64,000 nt of DNA from JAHCHG01 sp041394845 (GTDB taxonomy: Bacteria > Acidobacteriota > Blastocatellia > Pyrinomonadales > Pyrinomonadaceae), in NCBI GenBank assembly GCA_041394845.1, contig JAWKHL010000002.1, positions 792,770 to 856,769 on the forward strand. Reading direction: 5' to 3'. This document shows positions 17,469 through 26,287 of the stretch, piece after piece. Within the stretch, counting starts at the first letter, position 1. Each line of letters opens with the position of its first letter. The notes under the pieces are model-generated. The model made no database searches. It had not been told where the DNA came from and saw nothing but the letters and a program-made list of their open reading frames with translations. A program made the translations under genes and the position numbers.

Positions 17469-18271
17469 TGAGTTTTGGAAAATGGCGTTACGCCCGGGCT
17501 TCGGTGACCGGCCTTGCTCATCTCAATCAAAATACCGATTGTCAGGACAGGTTTTTGTGCCGGACGTTGGAAACCGCCGCGGGCGAAATTCTGATCGCGG
17601 TGGTTGCCGACGGCGCCGGGAGCACCTCGGAAGGCGGGCGCGGGGCGGAGTTGGCCTGCCGGTCTTTTGCCCAACAGGTGGAGAATTTCCTGAATTCTCC
17701 GAACGCTTCGCTCGAATCTTTGAACGAAGAATTCGGCCGTTTCTGGATCGATCATTTTCAAAAGGCGACCGCGACGGTGGCCCGCGAGGATAAAAAGGAA
17801 TTGCGCGAATATGCGACGACTCTGGTCGGAGCGGTGGCCGGAGAGCATCGCACCGCTTTTTTTCAGGTCGGCGACGGCGGGGCGGTCTTTTCCGCTTCGG
17901 GCGAATCGGGCAGTTATCTGTTCGGGGTCGAACCGATGGAATCGGAATACGTTAATATGACCGATTTCCTGACCGACGAAACGGCTCCGAATGCTTTGCG
18001 CTACGCTTTGATCGAAGAAGCGATCGAGGATCTAATCCTTTTTTCGGACGGGATCTTCGCGGTCGCCGTCGATTATCAGGAAAACCGGCCGCACGAACCG
18101 TTTTTGCGGCCGATGATCGCTCCGCTCAGAAACGGAGGCGCGTCGGATGGTTTGAACGAGAAACTGGAGACGTTTCTGGCATCGCCGAAACTCGGGGAAA
18201 AGACCGATGACGACAAAACCATCATTCTGGCTTCGAGGGCTTTGCGCGCCGAGGGGACGGCAAAAAAATGA
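17468..18271 (+). CDS. PP2C-family serine/threonine phosphatase (TerY-P triad)
   Basis: A 267-residue phosphatase starting inside the stop of the vWA gene. PP2C metal-binding motifs are visible in order: NTDCQDRF (Asp), VVADGAGS (DGxG), VGDGGAVF (GDG), LILFSDGI (SDG) and DDKTIIL (DDxT). It has no signal or membrane segment, so it acts in the cytoplasm. It most likely dephosphorylates targets of the kinase encoded next, 118 nt downstream. Overlap with the vWA gene and the order vWA-PP2C-kinase match the TerY-P triad. Confidence 0.92.
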   Translation: MSFGKWRYARASVTGLAHLNQNTDCQDRFLCRTLETAAGEILIAVVADGAGSTSEGGRGAELACRSFAQQVENFLNSPNASLESLNEEFGRFWIDHFQKATATVAREDKKELREYATTLVGAVAGEHRTAFFQVGDGGAVFSASGESGSYLFGVEPMESEYVNMTDFLTDETAPNALRYALIEEAIEDLILFSDGIFAVAVDYQENRPHEPFLRPMIAPLRNGGASDGLNEKLETFLASPKLGEKTDDDKTIILASRALRAEGTAKK

Positions 18272-18389
18272 CTTTTCCAAAGTCTTTTAAATAAACGGCT
18301 GACCGCCGATTGAAACCGGCGGCAAAAACATCAGATCAATGAATTCAGAATGTCCGGAGTCGTCGATATTTCGGACGAGGTTTTACGAT

Positions 18390-21152
18390 ATGCCCACTTT
18401 TTACGACAGCCAAAATCAACCTTACGTTTTAACCGAACAACTGGGACGGGGCGGCGAAGGCACGGTTTACGCCTGCGACGGCGATTTTGAAATGGTCGCC
18501 AAGATCTATCACGAGCCGGTCGATGAGGAAAAGGCGGAAAAACTGCTCTGGATGGCCGGGAACAAAGAGGATCAATTGCTCAAAGTGGCGGCCTGGGTGA
18601 TCGATGTCCTGCGCGATAAACCCGATGGCCGGGTCGTCGGATTTCTGATGCCGAACGTCCGGGCCAAGGAGATCCACGAACTTTATTCGCTGAAAAGCCG
18701 ACGAATTTATTTTCCGGAGGCCACCTGGCATTTTCTGGTTCATACGGCCGCCAACCTGGCCCGCGCCTTTTACCTGCTCCACAGAAACGATCACATCATG
18801 GGCGACGTCAATCACGGCAACTGCGTCGTGCTGGCCGACGGCACCGTCAAACTGATCGACTGCGACAGCTACAGCATCCGGACCGACCGCTTGCGCTACC
18901 CTTGCGAAGTCGGCGTTACTACGCACCTCGCCCCGGAACTTCAAGGCAAAAATCTGCGCGGCGTCGAACGGCTGTCGAAACACGATAATTTCGGTCTGGC
19001 CGTCATCATTTTCCAACTCCTCTTTCTGGGCCGTCATCCGTTCGCCGGAAATTATCTGGGCGACAAGGATAAATCGCTCGAAGACTGCATCCGCGAATAT
19101 CGTTTCGCCTACGGCAACAACAAAGAAATGACCAAAGTTGAACAGCCGCCCGGCACGCTTTCGCTGTCGGAGGTTTCTCCGCGTCTGGCGGCCATGTTCG
19201 AACGGGCCTTTTTGATCGATGATCGTCCCTCCCCGCGCGAGTGGATCGAGGCTCTGGAGGATTTCTCCGGCAATCTCAAGCAATGCACTCTTCATCCGGG
19301 ACATCATTACTACAATCAGCTTGTAAACTGTCCCTGGTGCGAGATCGAATCCCAGACCGGGCTGATGCTCTTTCCGTTCGTTACCAGCGACATCGATCTC
19401 GGCAACGACCAGCCCTTTAATATTTTCACGGTCGAAAAACTGATCTCCAATCTCGGCGTCAACCGCGACCTTCCGGCCCGGCCGCCGAAGCCCAGCGTTC
19501 TGCCGCCGCCTTCGCCGGGAATTTTGGCGACTCAGAAGGATAACCGCAACCGGCAGATCACCATCGTTACGGTGCAGTTTTTCGCCATGGTTTTGCTGAT
19601 GGCCCTGTTCGGCATCGGCGCGGGCGTTTTCTTCGGGCTGTGTCTGATGATCTTTCTCATCATCTTTCTCAACAATTCCGAAAAGGTGATCCGCGATTCG
19701 CTCAACGATACGCTTTTGAGCGCCCGGCAGGCCTGGAGTCAGATCGAAAGCGATTGGTTGTCGGCCGCCGTGCCGCCGGGGTTCGATGACGATTTGGACG
19801 GGATCAGGAAAAAGATCGACAGCTATCAGAAATTCCAGCAGGTTAGCGTCAAGCAACTCAAGACTTTGCGCGAAGACGTCCATCGCCGGAAGTTCGCCGA
19901 GCATCTGCGGTCTTTCTCCCTGGCCGATTCGGAGATACCGGGCATCACCCGTGAAGATTGCCGGATGCTGGCCAAAAAAGGCGTTCGGACGGCCGCCGAG
20001 GTCGAGGAAAACCGCCTCCGTCATTTTTACGAAGTGACTGATGAAATGGCCGGAAAACTGCTCGACTGGCGGAGAGCTGTGGACGGGAAATTCGAAACGG
20101 GCGACGACGGCGAACTGCCCGAGGAGGAAAAGGCCCGTTTTATTCAGGAAACGTCCGGGAATCGCCGGAGGATCGAAAAAGAGATCGAGCATCTGTTCGC
20201 CTCGCTCCGTTCGGCCTCGGTTTTCGTTCGCAAAAAACAGCAGGGGATCTACGCCAAAACCGAATCGGTGGCCAAAGAGATGCTCCAGACCGAAAGCGAT
20301 CTGGAAAAACTCGGGACCAATTCCTCGGCCATTCTGGCTCTTTTGCTGATCACTTTCCTGACCCCGTTTTTCGGCGGCATCGTCAGCGAGATGAGTTCTC
20401 TTCCGACGAGGCCTTCGACGACCCAAACTTACGAAACGGGCACAACTTCGGAACAAGGAGGTAAGGATTTGTTATCGGCCCCGGTGGTTCCTCCTGCTTT
20501 TCCCGATAAAAATATTACCGACTCCGAGATCGCCCGACTGAGCGAAGCCAAGCGTCTGGAATATGCCGGGAATCTTTTAATTCAGGGAAATACTTTTATC
20601 GAGACCCAAAACTATTCTCGGGCCGCCGAAAAGTTCCGCTTCGGCCTCCGATTTGATTCCAAAAATGTGAATTTGGTCAATCAACTCGGATACGCGCTCT
20701 ATTTACAAGGGGATTACGACGAGTCTCTGGAGGTTTTGGACCGGGCGCTGAAGATCGACAAAAATAATACCACCACCAAAAATTTCATCGGCATCAACTA
20801 TCTGCGACAGGAAAGGTTCAGCGATGCTCGCCGGACCTTCACCGGATTAACGCAAAAAGATCCCGATTCCCTCAACGGATTTTTCAATCTCGGGTTGGCT
20901 CAGGAGGGTTTGAAAAATTACAAAGCGGCCATCAAGGCCTTCAGCCGCGCCATCGAGATCGACCAATCGGATGCCGATTCGCATTACGAACTCGGCGTCT
21001 GCCTTTACAAAAGGGGAGATCAAAAAGGCGCCTATGAACAATATTCGGTGTTGTTGGCGAGAGACGAATTGATGGCCAAACGGCTTTATGATGTCGCCGA
21101 ACTCGAAGCTTATCAAAGAAAAATGAATATAATCGGAGAAATAGAACAATAG
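18390..21152 (+). CDS. Membrane protein kinase with HhH and TPR regions (TerY-P triad)
   Basis: A 920-residue protein; an in-frame ATG at 18339 is an alternative start. Kinase domain: glycine loop GRGGEGTV (~19-26), Lys in MVAKIY, catalytic loop MGDVNHGN (~137) in place of HRD, and LIDCDS (~154) in place of DFG, as in TerY-P kinases. A zinc-binding candidate follows (CTLHPGHHYY...CPWC, ~298-316), then a hydrophobic hairpin (~390-430), a helix-hairpin-helix-like segment (IPGITREDCRMLAKKGVRTA), a third membrane segment (~647-667) and TPRs to the C-terminus. Topology suggests the TPRs lie outside the membrane from the kinase, which is inference. A tail of TPRs beyond the usual architecture is a notable variation. 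Confidence 0.88.
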   Translation: MPTFYDSQNQPYVLTEQLGRGGEGTVYACDGDFEMVAKIYHEPVDEEKAEKLLWMAGNKEDQLLKVAAWVIDVLRDKPDGRVVGFLMPNVRAKEIHELYSLKSRRIYFPEATWHFLVHTAANLARAFYLLHRNDHIMGDVNHGNCVVLADGTVKLIDCDSYSIRTDRLRYPCEVGVTTHLAPELQGKNLRGVERLSKHDNFGLAVIIFQLLFLGRHPFAGNYLGDKDKSLEDCIREYRFAYGNNKEMTKVEQPPGTLSLSEVSPRLAAMFERAFLIDDRPSPREWIEALEDFSGNLKQCTLHPGHHYYNQLVNCPWCEIESQTGLMLFPFVTSDIDLGNDQPFNIFTVEKLISNLGVNRDLPARPPKPSVLPPPSPGILATQKDNRNRQITIVTVQFFAMVLLMALFGIGAGVFFGLCLMIFLIIFLNNSEKVIRDSLNDTLLSARQAWSQIESDWLSAAVPPGFDDDLDGIRKKIDSYQKFQQVSVKQLKTLREDVHRRKFAEHLRSFSLADSEIPGITREDCRMLAKKGVRTAAEVEENRLRHFYEVTDEMAGKLLDWRRAVDGKFETGDDGELPEEEKARFIQETSGNRRRIEKEIEHLFASLRSASVFVRKKQQGIYAKTESVAKEMLQTESDLEKLGTNSSAILALLLITFLTPFFGGIVSEMSSLPTRPSTTQTYETGTTSEQGGKDLLSAPVVPPAFPDKNITDSEIARLSEAKRLEYAGNLLIQGNTFIETQNYSRAAEKFRFGLRFDSKNVNLVNQLGYALYLQGDYDESLEVLDRALKIDKNNTTTKNFIGINYLRQERFSDARRTFTGLTQKDPDSLNGFFNLGLAQEGLKNYKAAIKAFSRAIEIDQSDADSHYELGVCLYKRGDQKGAYEQYSVLLARDELMAKRLYDVAELEAYQRKMNIIGEIEQ

Positions 21153-21163
21153 TCCCAGACTTT

Positions 21164-21247
21164 TGTTTGGATTGAGGCTCCGAAGGGGCGAAATATGAGA
21201 GCCCGGTGCCTCAATCCAAAATCCGAAATCTAAAATCCAAAATCACC
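21164..21247. repeat. Heptamer hairpin between kinase and monooxygenase genes
   Basis: The right arm has units AATCCAA, AATCCGA, AATCTAA, AATCCAA, AATCACC at 21213-21247. Its beginning (GCCTCAATCCAAA) pairs with TTTGGATTGAGGC near 21165-21178. The arm runs into the minus-strand stop codon of the FAD monooxygenase gene (21243-21245). Confidence 0.78.
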
Positions 21248-22784
21248 TGAAATATCCCTTCAGATAATTCTTCAGATCATCCGGCGAGGCGGCGCCGCCG
21301 ATGTAGCCGATGTAATTGTCGGGGCGCAAAAGAACCAGAAAGGATTCATTTGCCCCGAAGGTTTCGGCGATGTTCGGGTACAGCGGCAGTTCGAGGAAAT
21401 CCATCCCGTCGGCGTGATCGGCCAGTTCGGCGGACAGATCCGGCGGTCGGTTTTGTCCGTCGGAAAAGGCGATCAGATGAAATTTGGGCTCTTTTAGTTT
21501 TTCGTAGATGCTGGTGTCGTCAAAGGTGAAAAACGGCATCCGGTCGCCGGCTTTGATCTTGAAGAAACCGCCGCTTGCGCTCAGCGGCGATTTGCGGTAA
21601 TTGATCCCGATCTGCGAAACGAGCGGAAAGAGAAAATTCCGGACCGTCTTCAGATTGAGGGCGAAATTGGCGACGTACGGGAAAATGTGAGTTCGGAAAA
21701 AGGCCACCAAAGCGTCCTCGCTGGCCCCGAACTCAAAAAGGCGGTCGGTCGTCTGCAAAAGCCGTTTGGCGTTGGCCAGCCGTTCTTCGTTGTAGGTTTC
21801 GAGCAATCCGAGATCGGCCCGCCCGCTGAGGACGAGCGCCAGTTTCCAGGCCAGATTATAGCCGTCCTGAATTCCCGTATTCATTCCCTGAGCGCCGGCC
21901 GGAGTGTGGATGTGGGCCGAATCTCCGGCCAGGAAACAGCGTCCGCGCGAAAATTTGCTGACCCGGCGCGAGTGAACCTTGTAGACCGAAAACCAGTTGA
22001 CGTTGTAGATGTCGAGTTCGAATTCGGTGTCTTTGATGATCTGCTCTTCGATCTCTTCGTAAAGGATCTCGCCCTCTCGCCCATCCTCGTTTTCCGGGAA
22101 GGTGCCGACGATCCGAAAACGCTTGTCTCCGGCCATCGGGAAAAATGCGGTGATCGTGTTCTGCGCCAGACAAACCATCAGCGCATCGTGCGGAAACTTC
22201 CAGTCGATCTGAACGTCGGCCACGTAAAAAAGGCGTTCGAAAGTGCTGCCTTCGAACCGGAGATCGAGGGTGTGGCGGACCGGACTGGCGGCCCCGTCGC
22301 ACCCGATCAGAAACTTGCCCTCAATGGTTTCCGGCGAACCGTCCTCGGTTTTGATCAGGACTTTGACCCCGGCTTCATCCTGCGAAAAACTCTCCAGCGC
22401 GGTGTTCCATAAAACCTCCTTCCCGTGCGAGCGGAGATGATCGTAGAGCAATTTTTCGTGTTCGCTCTGTTCGACGATCAGCAAAAAAGGATAGGGGCTC
22501 ATTCCCTCGCCGATGTTTTTCAACTCGACCTCGCCCCGGACTTCGCCGCCTTCGGCCAGACGGACTTTTTCGGCCAGCGTTCCGAGCGAAATAAGCCGGT
22601 CGGCCAGATCGATCTGCTGATAAATTTCCAGCGTTCGGGCCTGAACGCCGATCGCCTTCGAATAAGGAGTGATCTTCTCTTTTTTATCAAATATCACAAA
22701 ATCAACCCCGTATCTGATGAGTTGGCAGGCCAGGGCCAATCCGGTCGGACCCGCTCCGACGATTATTACATCCGCAGTTTTCAT
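21243..22784 (-). CDS. FAD-dependent aromatic-ring monooxygenase (PheA/TfdB-like)
   Basis: A 513-residue flavoprotein of the p-hydroxybenzoate hydroxylase family. The N-terminal Rossmann motif is VIIVGAGPTGLALACQLIR, the ribose-binding GD motif is FLAGDSAHIHTPAGAQGMN followed by TGIQDGYNLAWKLALVL. The C-terminal ~130 residues correspond to the thioredoxin-like domain of phenol-hydroxylase-type members. The start at 22784 is chosen because AGGAGG lies about 10 nt before it; the longer in-frame extension has no ribosome site. The family hydroxylates phenols or polyketides with NAD(P)H and O2; the substrate here is unknown and no pathway genes adjoin it. Confidence 0.9.
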   Translation of the reverse strand: MKTADVIIVGAGPTGLALACQLIRYGVDFVIFDKKEKITPYSKAIGVQARTLEIYQQIDLADRLISLGTLAEKVRLAEGGEVRGEVELKNIGEGMSPYPFLLIVEQSEHEKLLYDHLRSHGKEVLWNTALESFSQDEAGVKVLIKTEDGSPETIEGKFLIGCDGAASPVRHTLDLRFEGSTFERLFYVADVQIDWKFPHDALMVCLAQNTITAFFPMAGDKRFRIVGTFPENEDGREGEILYEEIEEQIIKDTEFELDIYNVNWFSVYKVHSRRVSKFSRGRCFLAGDSAHIHTPAGAQGMNTGIQDGYNLAWKLALVLSGRADLGLLETYNEERLANAKRLLQTTDRLFEFGASEDALVAFFRTHIFPYVANFALNLKTVRNFLFPLVSQIGINYRKSPLSASGGFFKIKAGDRMPFFTFDDTSIYEKLKEPKFHLIAFSDGQNRPPDLSAELADHADGMDFLELPLYPNIAETFGANESFLVLLRPDNYIGYIGGAASPDDLKNYLKGYFR

Positions 22785-23055
22785 CCGAAAAAAACCTCCT
22801 TGTTTATCTTCCATTTTCAATTGTTAACTGTTATAAAGCAACCTCTTATAAACGATACCGGAACACACGGAACCGACAACCGGCGAATGGTTGTGGGCAA
22901 TTGACGACTTGAATTTACTAGACGGGATGGGGAATTTCTGATAAATTCACAAACAAGATAATCAAAAGTTATAAAAAATTTCCCCCTTTTAACTTTTTGA
23001 GGAAATAAATACTGAAAAAAGTCTCCCATTAACATTTTTCTTTTTTTATTGCGGG

Positions 23056-26000
23056 ATGAAAAAGGATTTGTTTTCGGCCATAGTCAATAAGTCGGGAAAT
23101 GCCTCTTCGTTTAAGAGCGCCGGAAACGGAGTCCGTTCGAATCGGGAGCGGGTCGTAACTCCGGAAAGTCTGGCCGAGATCCTGACCGACATCAAACAAA
23201 AACTCGACGACGGTTTATCCAGCGCCGCCGAAAAGATTCTCACCAATATGCTGGAGAACTACAGTTACTCTCCGGAGATCGAAGCCAAGTTCCGCCGCTG
23301 GCTGGCCTATACTTTTGAAACTCAGGGACGTTACAACAAGAGTCTGGAAGCCGTCGAACAATACGACGACGAGGACATTCTGACCCAGCTTCAGCCGGAG
23401 ACGGCCCTGTCGGTCCTGACGCAACTGGCCATCTGTTTCAATAACACCAACGAATATCCGAAGGCGGTCGCGCTTTTGAAATACGCTCTGGAAGAAGCGC
23501 AGAACGCCGGTCTGACGGATCTTTACGGCGATATTTACGTCGCTCTGGCCCGGGTTTACCGGAAACTGAACGAATATCCGATCGCCCGCGATCACGCCGA
23601 AAAAGCCCTCAATTGTTTTCGCGAGGACGGCGACTGGCACGGGATGGCCAACGCCTATCATATGATCGCCATGACCTACCATCAGGAGGGCAACAGCGAA
23701 AAGGCGATCGAGCATTTTCAGTTCGCCATCAAGATCATCGGCTCGCGCAGCGCTCCCTTCCTGCTAGGCAAACTCTATTCCGACATGTCCGGCGCCTACT
23801 GGTTTTTGCGCCGACCGCAGGACGGCATCGCCTGTCTGGAAAAGTCGATCAAATTCTTTCAGCGGACCGAACACAAGATCCAATCGATCGCCGCTTACAA
23901 CAATCTCGGGATCAATCTGATGCTGCTCGGCGATTGGGAACGCGCCGAGACGATCATCAAACAGGCGCTCGATCTGGCCATCGAGGTCAACCACGCCCAT
24001 GTCGCCGGAATCCTCGATTCGCTCGGCGAACTGAAACTCCTGCGCGGCGAACTCGAAGAGGCCCGGGAACTTCTCGAACAGGGCGTCAGAGTCGCCGAAG
24101 AGCGGAAAAAAGAATGGTACGCGATTCAGGCGATGCGCAATCTGGCGAGGTGTTTTCTGGCTCAGGGCAAACTTGAAGAAGCCAAACAAAAGGCGCGTGA
24201 AACCACCGAGATCTGCCGCCGGATCGGCGAAAGCCAGATCGCCAATATGGCCAATCTGGTGCTGGCCGAGGTTCATTTGCAGGAGAACAGATTCGGCCAG
24301 TGCGAAAACGTGCTCAACAAGATCGAGGAGACCGATCCGACCTCGGATTTCTTCGTTCTCGGCAACATTCAGCGGATTCGCGGCTTGCTGGCGCTTGGGA
24401 CCGAAGATGAAGAACTGGCGGTTCATCATCTGAGCCGGGGGCTGACGATCTTCGAAGCGGCCGACGATCTTTATCACACGGCGCTGGCGCAGTTTCTGAT
24501 CGGCCGGACGGTGGCGGCGACCGATTCGGAAAAAGCCCGGAAGAATCTGCTGGCCGCCAGCGAGACCTTCGGCCGCCTCGGCGTCAAACCGCTTTTTCTC
24601 GAAACCGGAAAAATTCTCGAAGCCCTCAAAACGTCAGGTCCGATCGAAAGGGCAAGCCAACCGGAGACGAAACGTTCGGCCTCGGCCGTCTCTCAGCTGC
24701 TGATGCTTCGTTTGGCCGAAGCGACCGCTTCGCGCGAACTCCTGTTTCGCGAACTGGTTTCCATCCTCCAGCAGGAAAGCAAGGCCAAAAAGGTGATCAT
24801 CGCCGAATTCAACAGCCAGAAAAAGCTCTTTCCGTTTATCACTCACAGCTACGCGCCCAACGAGAGCATGGAGATCACCTACGGTTTTCAGGAAGCCCGG
24901 GAAAAGAATCTGGTCGAAAATTTCAGCAAATCGAAAAACCTGAAGGTCTTCAATCTGCGGGCCCCGAGCGCTCCTCCGGCCTTTCTTATCATCTCGCCCC
25001 AATCGGGAGCGGTTTTGTCCGATGATGCTTCGATCCAGCCTCTGCTCCGCGTTGTCGAACTCGGAATGGACGTCTGCGCCCTGCGCGAAAAGGACAAGCA
25101 TCAGCAGATCGAACAGGAAACCGGTCCGTTCACATCAAATTCGCTGATGCCCGGTTTCATCCATTCTTCGCCGGCCATGACGGCTCTCGTCGAAGAGGTT
25201 TACAAGATCCGTTCCTCGGACGTGACGGTGCTGGTTACGGGCGAATCGGGAACCGGAAAAGAGCTGGTTTCGCGGGCGATTCACACCATCTCCAACCGCA
25301 AGGACAAGGTCTTCATTCCGTTTAACTGCACGGCCGTTCCGAAAGAATTGGCCGAAGGCCATTTGTTCGGCTACAAGAAAGGGGCGTTTACCGGCGCGGC
25401 GGCCGATTCTCAGGGAATGATCCGGGCGGCCGACGGCGGAACCCTGTTTTTGGACGAGGTGGGCGATCTGCCTCTGGACGTTCAGCCGAAACTGCTCAGG
25501 TTTTTGCAGGAGGGCGAGGTTCAGCCGCTCGGCGAAAAAAGCCCGGTCAAGGTCGATGTCCGGATCATCGCCGCCACCAATATGCCGCTCGAAGAAAAAG
25601 TGGCCGACGGAAGTTTCCGCGAAGATCTCTATTACCGTCTCAACGTCATTCGTCTGCGCGTTCCCCCTTTGAGGGAGCGCCGTTCGGAGATACCGCAGCT
25701 TGTCTCTTACTACATCAACCATTATTCGGCCCGGTTCGGCAAACGCGACATCAACATCACGCCGCAAACCATCGATCTCCTGATGGTTTGCGAATGGGAC
25801 GGCAACATCCGTCAGCTTTGCAACGAGGTTCAAAGGATCGTCGCCCGCGCCGAGGACGGCGAAACGATCACGCCGACCCATATTTCGCCCGAACTCAGGC
25901 GGGGCACCTCCTCTTCGATCTCCTCCCCGCTGGCACCGGCCGGGAACGTCAAAACGATCGCCTCTTACGATACGACCTTTTCCACCTACAATATCGCTTC

Positions 26001-26169
26001 CAAGAGCGGAACTCTCGAAGAGGCCGTCACCGAACTGGAAACCCAGATGATCAAAGACGCCCTCGGTCGCCACAACTGGAACATAACGAGAGTCGCCCGC
26101 GAACTCGGCCTGACCAGACGCGGCCTTTATCTGAAACTTGATCGCTACGGAATAGAGAAAGCCGCTTAA
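23056..26169 (+). CDS. Sigma-54-dependent activator with TPR sensor region
   Basis: A 1,037-residue transcriptional activator. About residues 35-540 are TPR repeats (AIEHFQFAIKIIGSRSAPFL and similar), then a GAF-like segment (~555-690). The AAA+ domain has Walker A GESGTGKE (~729), the sigma-54 contact loop GAFTGA (~777) and Walker B LFLDEVGD (~797). A Fis-type helix-turn-helix ends the protein (NITRVARELGLTRRGLYLKL). There is no receiver domain, so activation probably comes through the TPR/GAF region binding a partner or ligand rather than phosphorelay. No sigma-54 promoter was found nearby, so its target genes are unknown. Confidence 0.93.
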   Translation: MKKDLFSAIVNKSGNASSFKSAGNGVRSNRERVVTPESLAEILTDIKQKLDDGLSSAAEKILTNMLENYSYSPEIEAKFRRWLAYTFETQGRYNKSLEAVEQYDDEDILTQLQPETALSVLTQLAICFNNTNEYPKAVALLKYALEEAQNAGLTDLYGDIYVALARVYRKLNEYPIARDHAEKALNCFREDGDWHGMANAYHMIAMTYHQEGNSEKAIEHFQFAIKIIGSRSAPFLLGKLYSDMSGAYWFLRRPQDGIACLEKSIKFFQRTEHKIQSIAAYNNLGINLMLLGDWERAETIIKQALDLAIEVNHAHVAGILDSLGELKLLRGELEEARELLEQGVRVAEERKKEWYAIQAMRNLARCFLAQGKLEEAKQKARETTEICRRIGESQIANMANLVLAEVHLQENRFGQCENVLNKIEETDPTSDFFVLGNIQRIRGLLALGTEDEELAVHHLSRGLTIFEAADDLYHTALAQFLIGRTVAATDSEKARKNLLAASETFGRLGVKPLFLETGKILEALKTSGPIERASQPETKRSASAVSQLLMLRLAEATASRELLFRELVSILQQESKAKKVIIAEFNSQKKLFPFITHSYAPNESMEITYGFQEAREKNLVENFSKSKNLKVFNLRAPSAPPAFLIISPQSGAVLSDDASIQPLLRVVELGMDVCALREKDKHQQIEQETGPFTSNSLMPGFIHSSPAMTALVEEVYKIRSSDVTVLVTGESGTGKELVSRAIHTISNRKDKVFIPFNCTAVPKELAEGHLFGYKKGAFTGAAADSQGMIRAADGGTLFLDEVGDLPLDVQPKLLRFLQEGEVQPLGEKSPVKVDVRIIAATNMPLEEKVADGSFREDLYYRLNVIRLRVPPLRERRSEIPQLVSYYINHYSARFGKRDINITPQTIDLLMVCEWDGNIRQLCNEVQRIVARAEDGETITPTHISPELRRGTSSSISSPLAPAGNVKTIASYDTTFSTYNIASKSGTLEEAVTELETQMIKDALGRHNWNITRVARELGLTRRGLYLKLDRYGIEKAA

Positions 26170-26176
26170 CCCATTC

Positions 26177-26287
26177 GATTTTGGGTTTTAGATTTTGGAT
26201 TTTGGATTCATCGGGCTTTGGATTTCGAATAATTAGTTCCAAAAACTGAAAGCAATCCAAAATCCAAAATCTAAAACCCAAAATCCC
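26177..26287. repeat. Heptamer hairpin overlapping the O-antigen ligase 3' end
   Basis: The left arm has units GATTTTG, GGTTTTA, GATTTTG, GATTTTG at 26177-26204. The right arm has CAATCCA, AAATCCA, AAATCTA, AAACCCA, AAATCCC at 26253-26287. The right arm contains the minus-strand stop codon (26271-26273) and encodes the last residues (GDFGF) of the O-antigen ligase. It lies between convergent genes. Confidence 0.82.
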
